Assembly (NCBI GenBank): GCA_000403335.2
Contig: KE159634.1
Coordinates: 1-32,123 of the forward strand
Length of the DNA: 32,123 bases
From: Lachnospiraceae bacterium MD335
GTDB taxonomy: Bacteria; Bacillota; Clostridia; Lachnospirales; Lachnospiraceae
Direction of reading: 5' to 3'
The position numbers were made by a program, and so were the translations under genes. The stretch's first letter is position 1. Every line of letters starts with the position of its first letter. The notes beneath the pieces were generated by a model that searched no databases, had not been told where the DNA came from, and saw only the letters and a program-made list of their open reading frames with translations. Positions 1 to 7,681 of the stretch are shown piece by piece.

Positions 1-6
1 CATGCG

Positions 7-30
7 CCTTATTCCAGTTCTCGAATAAGG
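7..30. repeat. Palindromic core-like site at RIT left end
   Basis: CCTTATTC (7-14) and GAATAAGG (23-30) are perfect inverted arms around an 8-base spacer. Two inverted arms around a 6-8 base spacer is the usual layout of a tyrosine recombinase core site. TTATTCCAG occurs at 9-17 and again at 52-60, so the end carries nested repeats. A role as a recombination core is inferred. Confidence 0.5.
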
Positions 31-59
31 CCCATTATCCCAGAAGTATTGTTATTCCA
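29..59. repeat. RIT left terminal inverted repeat
   Basis: This 31-bp stretch is the reverse complement of 3452-3482 with a single mismatch (C at 41 against T in the partner). It begins GGCCCATTATCC and ends TTGTTATTCCA. It lies just outside the 3' end of the third recombinase gene and probably carries recombinase binding arms. Its outer GGCCCAT matches, in inverted form, the IS66 target codons at the right end. Confidence 0.85.
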
Positions 60-60
60 G

Positions 61-96
61 GAGAACTGCCAACATCAGTGTAAATCGGCAATTCTC
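61..96. repeat. Subterminal inverted repeat inside RIT left end
   Basis: GAGAACTGCC (61-70) pairs with GGCAATTCTC (87-96) with one mismatch across a 16-base loop. It sits between the terminal repeat and the stop of the third recombinase gene. It could be an accessory recombinase site or a weak transcript-end hairpin; no T-run follows on either strand. Confidence 0.4.
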
Positions 97-128
97 AATT
101 TTGAATCTCGAATAACAATAACTACTTT

Positions 129-1151
129 TTATCTTAAGAATTCCGGTATGTTACTTTTGCCATTAGTGTTTTCAAAATGAGAATTATCCTTGAGAAACCA
201 TTTGTCATTCCACGATTTAAGCTGTTTGTTCATGGTATCCTGCGTTATCTCTGTATATATCTGAGTGGTCTGCAAGGATACATGCCCGAGAAAGTTCTTA
301 ACCACAATAAGAGGAACCCCTGCTTCAATCATATGGGTGGCAGTAGTATGCCTCATGGAATGTGGCGTGTAATGATATCTGAACATTTCAGGATACTCTT
401 GTTTTGCCTTCTCAATGTACTTGGAGTATATTTCCTCAATACAGGAAACTGACATCTTCTCATGTGTCTGACTTGAGAACACATGCCGCTCTGTATCATT
501 GATTATTCTACGATGTTCAATATACTTCTTCAACATATTTGAAGCATCACATGGAATACCTATACGGCGCACCTTTTGACCTTTACCATGTATGTTGATA
601 CCGGCTCGATCAGGATAGAACTGGATATTCCCAACTGTTAAATCACATACCTCCTGTGCCCTTGTCCCGCTAGCATACATAAAACACAGCAAAGTCTTGT
701 CTCTTAATCCGATTTCATTACTTGAATCGGGTAATCCGAATAGAGTCTTGACTTCATCCCTTGTGAATGAGCTTCTGCCTTTGCGGGGCGCTTTCTTCTT
801 TGGAACTTTTAGTACACAGTTTCTGAAAGTAACTGCTGAACCAAAATCTCTATTCTGTGCATATATCGAGAATGCTGCAATAGCAGAGAGCCTCTGGTTT
901 CTGGTGCTGACACTGCAGCTTCGCTCTGTTTCCAACCAGCTTAAGAACTCCATGATCAACTTATCATCAAGGGTACTGAACTCCACCTTATCAGAGGGAA
1001 TACCTTTTACTGTATATAAGAATTCCATGAGTATACGGAATGTTGCTTTATACGAAACTATCGTTGATTGTGATAAGCCCTTTACAGTTGGTAAATATGT
1101 ATTGAAATAACACTCAAGGTGATTCATGAAGGAAATTTTTTTATTCTTCAT
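129..1151 (-). CDS. Tyrosine recombinase, third of RIT trio (RitC-like)
   Basis: Site-specific tyrosine recombinase of 340 residues with an N-terminal SAM-like core-binding domain (about 10-110) and a C-terminal catalytic domain (about 130-325). All active-site positions are visible: Arg164 in SGTRAQE, Lys190 in HGKGQK, His264 and Arg267 in HSMRH, His290 in FLGH, and Tyr299 in QIYTEI. The start ATG overlaps the end of the preceding gene by 11 bases, and a GGAGGTGG ribosome site lies six bases upstream inside that gene, so the trio should be translationally coupled. It should act with its two neighbours to move the element. An intact catalytic set suggests the element may still be functional. 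The RitC name follows gene order only. Confidence 0.88.
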   Translation of the reverse strand: MKNKKISFMNHLECYFNTYLPTVKGLSQSTIVSYKATFRILMEFLYTVKGIPSDKVEFSTLDDKLIMEFLSWLETERSCSVSTRNQRLSAIAAFSIYAQNRDFGSAVTFRNCVLKVPKKKAPRKGRSSFTRDEVKTLFGLPDSSNEIGLRDKTLLCFMYASGTRAQEVCDLTVGNIQFYPDRAGINIHGKGQKVRRIGIPCDASNMLKKYIEHRRIINDTERHVFSSQTHEKMSVSCIEEIYSKYIEKAKQEYPEMFRYHYTPHSMRHTTATHMIEAGVPLIVVKNFLGHVSLQTTQIYTEITQDTMNKQLKSWNDKWFLKDNSHFENTNGKSNIPEFLR

Positions 1152-2118
1152 AGCCCACCTCCGGAAGCAGGTCGCTCATAAATCTGCCAAAGGAATCGAT
1201 GGCCTCCGGAAACAATTCATTACTGAATTTTAGGTACTTGGCCGTTTCATTAATGCCTGCATGTCCGAGATAAACAGACAAGAATGGGACAGCGTCATCA
1301 AGATGCCTTCCTTCCCGTTCGGCCTTTGCAAACGATTTAAACGCAAACACATGGCGCATACAATGCAGGCATGGACCACGCTCGTGTTTTTTTCGGCTAT
1401 AGACTTGAATGCCATTATTATGAAGAATGTACTCAAATCTGCGCTTTACTGATCTGTCGGATATATGTCCCTCATTTTTAGAGGACGGGAAAAGCCATAT
1501 GTTGTTTCTGCCGGTAAGGTTCATTGCCATGCAGTACTTGTATAGAATATCTGTCATGGGCGCTGACATCGGGACTAAACGCTGCTTATTGCCCTTTGTG
1601 TTTATAAGGCGGAGGATGCCGCCATCCAGATCTACATCATTCATATTTATTTTGACCGTTTCACCGATTCGAAGGCCACAACTGTATAAAAGCCTGAGAA
1701 TCACCGGAAACTCTATCACCAGATAAGGATCAGCCTTTGGATCCTTTTGAACGATGTTATCAGCAGACTCGAAAATACAATTCAACTCCGTATCACTAAA
1801 GATATATGGGACATAGTCATCATGAACCCTGGGTATGGAAGGCATGGCAGCATTTTCTCCGGTATGCTTGAGAAACTCCAGGAACTGTCGTATTACAATG
1901 ATTTCATTCTCCACAGAACTGCTTTTTCCCGAAAGGGAACCAACCCATTGGTTGATGAAATCTTCCGTGATGTGTCCGGGGGAATCTAACTGTTCAGAAA
2001 CATACGAATCAAAGCGGCGCAGATAGCATAATTCGTGTTTCCCTGCGCTTTCACTCAATGTTTCCTGACGCAGACCGTAATACTGTGATAACTGTTCTGA
2101 ATAAATACTATCAAACAT
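1141..2118 (-). CDS. Tyrosine recombinase, second of RIT trio (RitB-like)
   Basis: Phage-integrase family recombinase of about 325 residues. The catalytic positions are Arg150 in CGLRIGE, Lys175 in TKGNKQ, His252 and Arg255 in HCMRH, His286 in YLGH, and Tyr295 in AKYLKF. The start chosen here (ATG with its A at 2118, protein beginning MFDSIY) gives the coupled ATGTTTGA overlap with the upstream gene's stop and a GGGGGTGG ribosome site at good distance. An alternative start 11 codons upstream would lie deeper inside the neighbouring gene. It is the middle member of the co-translated trio. Confidence 0.87.
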   Translation of the reverse strand: MFDSIYSEQLSQYYGLRQETLSESAGKHELCYLRRFDSYVSEQLDSPGHITEDFINQWVGSLSGKSSSVENEIIVIRQFLEFLKHTGENAAMPSIPRVHDDYVPYIFSDTELNCIFESADNIVQKDPKADPYLVIEFPVILRLLYSCGLRIGETVKINMNDVDLDGGILRLINTKGNKQRLVPMSAPMTDILYKYCMAMNLTGRNNIWLFPSSKNEGHISDRSVKRRFEYILHNNGIQVYSRKKHERGPCLHCMRHVFAFKSFAKAEREGRHLDDAVPFLSVYLGHAGINETAKYLKFSNELFPEAIDSFGRFMSDLLPEVGYEE

Positions 2119-3334
2119 GGGTGACCACCCCCTTGCCGGAAAGATAATCACGGAAAATCCCTGTAGGAATCGGAGGATCTATAGAACACATCCTCAGATT
2201 TTCAATATCTGCTTTAGCGTAATGCTTGATAACATCAGAATTTGAATGTCCCAGGATTCTTCTGACTACCTCATAAGATGCATTATCGTTTACCATTGAA
2301 CTTGCAAGGGATGACCGAAATGCATGTGGACCATGCTTTTTCCCTGCTGTATTGACATTTGCTGCAGCAAAGCATTTATTTAAAGCGTGTCGTATTATGC
2401 TTGTAGTAATGCGTCCATACGGAGCCGTAAGACTATGAAATACATACCCGTCTTCTAAAGAGTATTTGTCATTGTCAAGGTGCATCGAAATGGCATTAAC
2501 AACTTCACAAGGCATTTGAAGTGTGAGAGGTATCCCCGTCTTTTCTTGGGTTATACTAATGTATCCCGTACTAAAGTTGATTTCCGATAGCTTAAGTTTT
2601 GCAATGTCACCCGCACGGAGTCCCATTCGTGATGCCAGTCGGATAATAGCAAGGTTTCTCTTTCCAATAGTAGTATTGGTATCAACAGAAGCTTCGACCC
2701 TGCTGATTTCATCTGGTGAATATGTCGCAGGAAGCACCGTACCTCTCTTATAGTGCGGAACAATCCTGGAAAAATCCACTTCTATGATGCCTTTTTCAAC
2801 AAGGTAATTCAGGAACTGACGGATACGTGCATAGGCATCCTTGTTGGAGAATGTAAGCAGGGCCTGTGATACAATGCCTGTGCTTAATTGCGAAAGGTCA
2901 GAACAACCTGCATTTTCCACAAAGCACAAAAAAGATATACAGGTTCTTTCTTTTGAGCATATCGTAGCCGGTTTATTGCCATTATCTATGCATTCTTGAA
3001 GATACCCAGTCAAAGTGTCCGCAAACACCAAAGGGATCTGCTCGTTATAATCACCATGATGGCACCTGTAAGGTTTTCCGTCAATGTAGTCATCCAGCCT
3101 TCGTACTGCACAGGCATAGGCTACAAAGGTGGGCTTGCTAACATTTGAATCGGCAAGAAATGCCTGGCCTGATTCATGAGTGTATATGTCCGTATCATGA
3201 TCATTCAGAAAAATGTGAATGCGCTTGTAGGTTCGTCGATATACGGTCAACGTTGAATCCATATATTTCTGAGATTTTAATTGCTCCAGAACTGCTTTCA
3301 TCAGTTCATCGAATGGTAAGATTGTATTTCTCAT
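2111..3334 (-). CDS. Tyrosine recombinase, first of RIT trio (RitA-like)
   Basis: The largest of the trio at 407 residues, with an extended N-terminal DNA-binding half (two helical core-binding stretches, about 8-85 and 100-185) and a catalytic domain from about 205. The active-site positions are Arg240 in MGLRAGD, Lys265 in QEKTG, His337 and Arg340 in HAFR, His363 in ILGHS, and Tyr372 in HYAKAD. A strong AAAGGAGG lies just upstream of the ATG. It is the first gene transcribed in the element. The 3335-3451 stretch upstream holds no gene and should contain the element's promoter, though I see no convincing -35/-10 pair there. Confidence 0.88.
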   Translation of the reverse strand: MRNTILPFDELMKAVLEQLKSQKYMDSTLTVYRRTYKRIHIFLNDHDTDIYTHESGQAFLADSNVSKPTFVAYACAVRRLDDYIDGKPYRCHHGDYNEQIPLVFADTLTGYLQECIDNGNKPATICSKERTCISFLCFVENAGCSDLSQLSTGIVSQALLTFSNKDAYARIRQFLNYLVEKGIIEVDFSRIVPHYKRGTVLPATYSPDEISRVEASVDTNTTIGKRNLAIIRLASRMGLRAGDIAKLKLSEINFSTGYISITQEKTGIPLTLQMPCEVVNAISMHLDNDKYSLEDGYVFHSLTAPYGRITTSIIRHALNKCFAAANVNTAGKKHGPHAFRSSLASSMVNDNASYEVVRRILGHSNSDVIKHYAKADIENLRMCSIDPPIPTGIFRDYLSGKGVVTHV

Positions 3335-3427
3335 ATGAGACCTCCTTTAAAATGAGATGAATTAGTTACATCTTCATTGTAAAAGAGCACTATCATTATT
3401 CAAGAAATATGCTGTAAAAAACAACAT

Positions 3428-4504
3428 TTATGCCACATGTAGACTTGCTTTTGGAATAACAATACTTCTAGGATAATGGGCCCAACAATTCGCGTTTTCC
3501 AGATGTTCCAGTTCACGGGCGATCTTGTGGTACTGGGCAAGACCATCTGTAACCAGAATTCCCTTAAAGTCCTTGTAGTACTCTTTGGGATGATCGCTGT
3601 GGCGTGTTTTCTGGTATTCATACACAATGATCTTGGGATCCGGGCTTAGCTCACCGGTAAGATGCACCCACATGTAACTTTTGCTGCCGGCAGGGCGGTC
3701 GTCATGAATCACTTCCACGGTGGTCTCATCACATTGGTTGACATGTGCCTGCAGCTGTCTTGCCTTCATGTAATCGTAAACAGGGGTGAAATACCTTTCC
3801 GCAGACCATACAGTCCAGTTGGACATTGTCTGCCTGGATAAGTGAAGCCCGTTTGCGTCAAAGTCTTTGGAAATGCGGTCAATAGGCATACTGTTTACAT
3901 ACTTTGAATTGATGATCGCAGCTTCAAGGGACGCAGTTGCAATGCTTCCCTTGAACAGGGTTTTGGGATGGTCTCCACGCAGAAACTCATCCTGATGCAG
4001 TCCATCCGTTCCAACATACACTTTGATGATGTGTTTTTCGGCAATCCATTTGGCCGGCTCAAAGCGCAGCTGCCAGTATATTTCATCCGGCATGGTCTTC
4101 CAGTTTCCTTCGCCAAAAGCAGCATCGAGAGTATCCCTGGATACATCATGTGGAACCTCTTCCTGTGGGAAATCCTTTAAGTCCTCTTCGCGCTGTCCTT
4201 TTTTCTTTGGCCTGCGGGGCTTCTTAAGACACTCATCGATGACATCATCGATATCCGGTTCTCCTGCAGTCTCATCGCAGAACGCCTCCGGCTCATTGAA
4301 GAAAGACAACTGACCCGCTATTTCACTTAACTTTTCCGTGCTGCGTCCGAACTTCTGTTGATTGGCAAGACGGATCTGTTCTATCAGAGTTTCATAGTCG
4401 TGCTCCAGTTTATCCAGACGATCCTGCATCTGGAAGATGATATCGTTTTTGCTCTGATGATTCATCCTATTCAGTTCGTCCGGTGTAAATTTCTGGCACA
4501 TCAC
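3428..4504 (-). pseudogene. tnpC: IS66 family transposase TnpC, 3' part lost to RIT insertion
   Basis: N-terminal about 343 residues of an IS66 DDE transposase. Residues 20-50 form a coiled coil ending in the family's QQKFGRSTEK motif. After an acidic/basic linker comes the transposase core with its LSRQTMSNW and HVNQCDETTV blocks (the Asp of CDET is a catalytic-site candidate), then DGLAQYHKI and NCWAH. Intact IS66 TnpC is around 500 residues. Here the frame crosses into the RIT repeat after NCWAH, and the last 15 residues (from YPRSIV) are encoded by the RIT end. The remaining third, with the catalytic Glu, would lie beyond the left edge. The gene should be inactive unless RIT excises. Confidence 0.9.
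3452..3482. repeat. RIT right terminal inverted repeat
   Basis: Reverse complement of 29-59 with 30 of 31 positions matching. The outer bases (3476-3482) coincide with IS66 codons for Trp-Ala-His, so the repeat appears to extend into target sequence. This suggests the recombinases chose a target resembling their own core site. Confidence 0.85.
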
Positions 4505-4783
4505 AATTCGTCCTTTCCGCCCTGATTACTGTATTATTATAGCAGAAAAGCGGAAAAAATGCGAATTTCACCGGGGTTTCGTTTCGTCATTCTGCTGCCG
4601 GTTTTGGCTTTGTTACAGGTCTTTATTTAGCATGGAAATATAGAGCTTTCAAAGTTCAAAGTTTGATTCCGGAAGGCTTATATGCCATTCCTGTCTCACT
4701 TACGCGGCATCGGAAAATGCCGGTCAGAAATGAATTTATATGCAAAAAACAGAAGATAAATTTCTCTGTTTTGCACAAACAAC
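4505..4783. other. IS66 tnpB-tnpC spacer
   Basis: No gene is supported in these 279 bases. A frame on the plus strand stays open for roughly 75 codons from about 4560, but it has no start codon with a ribosome site and no recognisable product. Minus-strand ATGs lead to fewer than 20 codons. Confidence 0.5.
4536..4564 (-). promoter_or_regulatory. Possible tnpC promoter
   Basis: On the minus strand a perfect TATAAT (4536-4541) lies about 30 bases ahead of the tnpC start. The hexamer 17 bases further upstream (TCGCAT) is a poor -35 match. The call rests on the -10 and its position only. Confidence 0.35.
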
Positions 4784-5140
4784 TCAGTATATTTTTTTAG
4801 GATCGACATCTTTGATTTTCGGATTCAGGGGATTTAATCCCATCATCAGATAGCGGTACTGTTCTTCCGTAAGGTCAGCAGCCTCCTGTGTGGTTCTTGG
4901 CCAGGACAGCCGCCCGTCCTCAAACCTTTTATAAAGGAGCAGGAAACCTGTCCCCATCCATAAAAGTCCTTTACAGCGATCAGAACGTTTCCCGCAAAAG
5001 AGGAAAAGCGTACCTTTTTCAAATGGATTCTGTCCGTACTTATCACCAATGATGGTGGCCAGCCCGTCAATTCCTTTTCTGAGATCAACGGTACCGCAGG
5101 CAAGGACTACCCTGCGGATACCTGCAGCATCCTCAAGCAT
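4784..5140 (-). CDS. tnpB: IS66 accessory protein TnpB
   Basis: Protein of 118 residues (begins MLEDAAG) of the IS66 TnpB family, a small accessory factor needed for IS66 transposition whose biochemical role is not settled. Family hallmarks are VVLACGTVDLRKGIDGL near the N-terminus, then LFLFCGKRSDRCKGLLW and FEDGRLSWP. The chosen ATG overlaps the tnpA stop as ATGCTTGA and has a GAGGTG ribosome site inside tnpA, indicating coupling. A longer reading starting at 5188 would overlap tnpA by more than 50 bases and adds nothing conserved. The gene appears intact. Confidence 0.9.
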   Translation of the reverse strand: MLEDAAGIRRVVLACGTVDLRKGIDGLATIIGDKYGQNPFEKGTLFLFCGKRSDRCKGLLWMGTGFLLLYKRFEDGRLSWPRTTQEAADLTEEQYRYLMMGLNPLNPKIKDVDPKKIY

Positions 5141-5531
5141 GGGACACCTCTTGAAGAATACGTGAGAGCAGGTTGTCAGAGATCTCATTTGTCAAGGCTA
5201 TTGATATATCTGCCTTTTTAATAACAGCTACCGGTATAATGGCTTCAACTGGGGGGTCTGCTGGAGCAATAGAAACACCTGCTGGCCGCCTGGCTGGGAT
5301 AGAGACTTCTGCAAAAGAAATGTCACTTCCATCTGATACCACTGTAGATGGTGGATTCATTTGGGAATAAGCCTGCTTTCTGAATTTGCGAAGCCAGTAA
5401 TAATACGACTTTTCATTGATACCATTGTCAGCCATCCACTGTTTAGCTGTTGTTCCTTCTGGCCGATTTTGGCACTGGGTAATAATCTCTAGCCATTGTG
5501 AGCCACGTACATCATGTGTGATTTGATCCAT
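5133..5531 (-). CDS. tnpA: IS66 TnpA-like helix-turn-helix protein
   Basis: Protein of 132 residues. Residues 8-52 carry the typical TnpA pattern (W-x9-Q near WLEIITQCQNRPEG, then TAKQWMADNGINEKSYYYW), a helix-turn-helix that probably binds the IS ends. The rest is a Pro/Ser/Ala-rich linker and a short C-terminal helix. A GGAGGA site lies just upstream of the ATG. First gene of the IS66 operon, and intact. Confidence 0.85.
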   Translation of the reverse strand: MDQITHDVRGSQWLEIITQCQNRPEGTTAKQWMADNGINEKSYYYWLRKFRKQAYSQMNPPSTVVSDGSDISFAEVSIPARRPAGVSIAPADPPVEAIIPVAVIKKADISIALTNEISDNLLSRILQEVSHA

Positions 5532-5594
5532 GCTGATTCCTCCTCTAAAAAACTACTAGTTTTTTCGTATCTTTTAGAGTGTCGCACAAAAATG

Positions 5595-5669
5595 CTAATT
5601 GTCCAAGGCGAGCGATTTGACGCTTACCGTTAATCGCCCTGTGGTGTCGGTTTGAATATTGTCGCTCAT
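5595..5669 (-). pseudogene. 5' stub of a gene cut by IS66 insertion
   Basis: A strong AAAGGAGG site (around 5672-5680) precedes an ATG (5667-5669) that reads MSDNIQTDTTGRLT, then enters the IS66 end and stops after 24 codons. The quality of the ribosome site and the position against the IS end suggest the start of a real gene whose remainder lies beyond the IS. The product cannot be named from 14 residues. Confidence 0.5.
5603..5627. repeat. IS66 terminal inverted repeat (right end)
   Basis: Read inward on the minus strand the end is GTAAGCGTCAAATCGCTCGC, which has the GTAAGCG start typical of IS66 ends. The matching repeat at the other end is outside the window, so the inner limit is approximate. 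Confidence 0.75.
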
Positions 5670-5687
5670 GTTCCTCCTTTTGGGCGC

Positions 5688-5726
5688 AAAAAAGCGCATG
5701 GTATACATATCACTGTTCCATGCGCC
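5688..5726 (-). terminator. Hairpin terminator after the Rpn gene
   Basis: On the minus strand GCGCATGG/CCATGCGC arms (5718-5725 and 5694-5701) surround a 16-base loop and are followed by six T. It sits about 40 bases past the Rpn stop. It also separates the Rpn gene from the truncated small gene downstream. Confidence 0.7.
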
Positions 5727-5763
5727 TTTACGCTGTTTTATTGATATTTAATTGTTTTGTTGA

Positions 5764-6606
5764 TTATACTAACTGCATAATAGCAGCTTCAAGTTCTTTT
5801 AATTCTTCAAGTGATAAAGACGGAACGTAATCCGCAATTTCTTCTAATGACATTTTACCTTTTCTTATCATCCTTTCCGCCGTCTCTCTTGCTTCACTGT
5901 TTTTAATATCTTCTGCATATGCTTCCAAAACCTGCTCATCATCAAACAATGTCATCATAATGTCTACAACCTCCTGTTCTTTACTTCCAAGATATTCTTT
6001 CAACACGTTTCTGTCTTTACAGATACGGATTGTTTCCGTTACCGCTTCCTTTGTCTGACCATGTTTCTTTCTCTGCTCATTATATACCTTACAGAAAATA
6101 ATATACTGCCCGATTATGTTGCTCTCGTCCTCTTGGTAAAGTACCTTGACCTCTGCGTCTACCGCTATCTTTTCACCCTTAAAAAAGTCTTTTGAAAGTG
6201 ATATGATGTCGGGTGGGTTCTTCGGTTTTTCTCCCGTAAATATCACATACAGTTCAGGTTTTGGCATATTCACTTTTTTAGAGCCATACAGATTTTGCTT
6301 GGTGCGCTTGAAAAAATCGTGATATGTCTGTATCAGATACATCAGCGCACGTATTATAATATTCAATGTCCATGTTGACTGACTTTCAACCAGAATGACA
6401 AGTCTGCCGCCAATCGAAAATCCAAGGTCATTATAGTCTGCGTCTACCAGTATGTGTTTGATAGTAACATCTTTTATATCTTCTTCTGTTACATTACTGT
6501 CCTCTGGGTGGAGTGTCTTATACAGTCGGAGCAGATATTTTTTGTCCTGAAATAAATTTGTGAACACGCTGTCTTTTATTTTACGCTTCGGCGTGTTTTG
6601 TGCCAT
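5764..6606 (-). CDS. Rpn family recombination-promoting nuclease
   Basis: Protein of 280 residues of the PD-(D/E)xK nuclease family long annotated as 'putative transposase' and now as Rpn (recombination-promoting nuclease). Known members cut DNA and raise RecA-independent recombination. The nuclease core is at about 12-140: KDSVFTNLFQ at the N-terminus, then Asp60 in DYNDLGF and Glu74-x-Gln76 in ILVESQST as the likely metal-binding set. The C-terminal half is helical, with an acidic RKGKMSLEEIADY segment of the kind seen in these proteins. GAGGTGG lies upstream of the ATG. It is a single-gene unit with its own promoter and terminator, embedded among mobile DNA as is usual for this family. Confidence 0.9.
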   Translation of the reverse strand: MAQNTPKRKIKDSVFTNLFQDKKYLLRLYKTLHPEDSNVTEEDIKDVTIKHILVDADYNDLGFSIGGRLVILVESQSTWTLNIIIRALMYLIQTYHDFFKRTKQNLYGSKKVNMPKPELYVIFTGEKPKNPPDIISLSKDFFKGEKIAVDAEVKVLYQEDESNIIGQYIIFCKVYNEQRKKHGQTKEAVTETIRICKDRNVLKEYLGSKEQEVVDIMMTLFDDEQVLEAYAEDIKNSEARETAERMIRKGKMSLEEIADYVPSLSLEELKELEAAIMQLV

Positions 6607-6669
6607 TTTACCACCTCGCTATTGCAATTCAGCAGAAGATACAATACAGCTTGCTCCTACTGTATCTCT

Positions 6670-6698
6670 ATTATACAAAAAAACGTCTGCCTTTACAA
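6670..6698 (-). promoter_or_regulatory. Sigma-A promoter of the Rpn gene
   Basis: Minus strand TTGTAA (6693-6698), a 17-base spacer with a T-run, and a perfect TATAAT (6670-6675) lie about 65 bases ahead of the Rpn ATG. Confidence 0.7.
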
Positions 6699-6709
6699 TA
6701 AAATTCACA

Positions 6710-7615
6710 TTAAATTGCTTCCTCCCTCCGTTTCGGTCTACCCTGTTGCCTGTTATGCTGGCGGCTCTCGTTCTCAAGCTCCCTATCAAGGTTCTTTTTG
6801 TTATAGCTGATTACCTCGGCATAAGCTAATTCTGTGGCGGTCTTTGTCTGCTCCTTGCCGATACTGTCATATTCGGATTGCAAAGACTGTATCTCGGCGT
6901 TCCACTGTTTCGGCGTTATCTTCTCGCCATTCTGTAAAAGGCTCTGCATACGCTCCTTTAATTCGGGGTACTTTGATAAGCTGTCTTTATGCTCCTTATC
7001 ATACCGCATTTTCGCAAGTCCTTTTAATGACTGGCTCTCCTTATAGGTGGCTTGGATTGGTGCATAGAGGGCATACATTTTTGGCAGTTCCTTTAATCGG
7101 TTTAGTTTCTGCCTCTTGGAAAGATGTACCGTTTCCAACTGTTGGTATTTCTGTTCCCTATCCGCTGTGAATTTTGCAAGGCTCTCAAAACTGTCTATCT
7201 TCCTTGTCGTGATGAATTTCTCCGCATTGTCGGCTGACTGCGAATCCAATGCAGCTGCATTGGATTTGCGGTTACGGTCGGATATTTTTCTTAGGTGCTT
7301 TCCGCTGACAATCGGCAGGTCTAATCTGCTTTTGCGCTCCCTTACTTTTGCAATCATCTCCATGACTTCTATGCCAACTTGTTGGCATTTTTCACGGCTG
7401 ACCGCCGCATTTTTAATCTGCGTACTTTTGTACGTTGCGTACTGTGCGCTGTGAAGTTCCTGCTTGGCAAGCATGAGCATTTCTTTTGCCTGTTCCAACA
7501 GTAGATTGTTCTTGATGATTTCCCGATTGATGTTGCCTCTCTCGGTCTGTATGCATTTGCGCTCTAAAGCGTTTGCAACCGCCCCGATATGGATTGTCGG
7601 CTCTTTGCCAATCAA
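6710..7615 (-). pseudogene. MobA/MobL relaxase, C-terminal fragment
   Basis: The 301 codons match the region after the relaxase domain of MobA/MobL mobilisation proteins. The fragment opens with the conserved KEPTIHIGAVANALERK and TERGNINREI block, then continues as a long Lys/Glu/Gln-rich helical tail (about 35-300). The N-terminal relaxase domain (HUH histidines and catalytic Tyr) is absent, and an in-frame stop lies a few codons upstream of the TTG at 7613-7615. Intact family members are much longer. The break lies about where the frame meets DNA that leads into RHS sequence on the other strand. It marks a decayed mobilisable element and is unlikely to be expressed as a working protein. 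Confidence 0.75.
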
Positions 7616-7681
7616 AGTGATTATGAATGATGAAATAAGTTATATTCCTTTTTGGTCTGATTTATTGTAAATATTACGGTC

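Larger units (their letters stand above)
8..3475 (-). mobile_element. RIT (recombinase-in-trio) element inserted in IS66 tnpC
   Basis: Three overlapping tyrosine recombinase genes in one orientation, flanked by 31-bp inverted repeats, match the definition of a RIT element. On the right the IS66 tnpC reading frame runs into the element exactly after the conserved Cys-Trp-Ala-His codons. On the left the first bases of the window, read on the minus strand, can encode Ala-His again. The hexamers ATGCGC (2-7) and ATGGGC (3476-3481) are therefore candidate copies of the crossover sequence. The left boundary is uncertain, anywhere from about 8 to 28, because only a few bases of flank are present. 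No passenger gene is carried. Confidence 0.7.
3477..5627 (-). mobile_element. IS66-family insertion sequence, right part
   Basis: The gene order tnpA, tnpB, tnpC on the minus strand with an end ending in CGCTTAC (read inward GTAAGCG) is diagnostic of IS66. The outer 8 bases, CGTTAATC (5628-5635), are the candidate target duplication. The second copy and the other end lie outside the window, so the duplication cannot be tested here. Confidence 0.85.

Noticed and set aside
129-3334. Tn554-type TnpA/TnpB/TnpC transposition module
   Set aside because: All three genes are tyrosine recombinases with full catalytic sets and there is no small non-recombinase TnpC, so RIT fits better.
4555-4800. Open plus-strand frame between IS66 tnpB and tnpC
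   Set aside because: No start codon with a ribosome site and no recognisable protein; it is the spacer of a minus-strand operon.
5688-5726. Mobile-element end or regulatory palindrome
   Set aside because: Placement just after the Rpn stop with a T-run on the minus strand is explained by a terminator.
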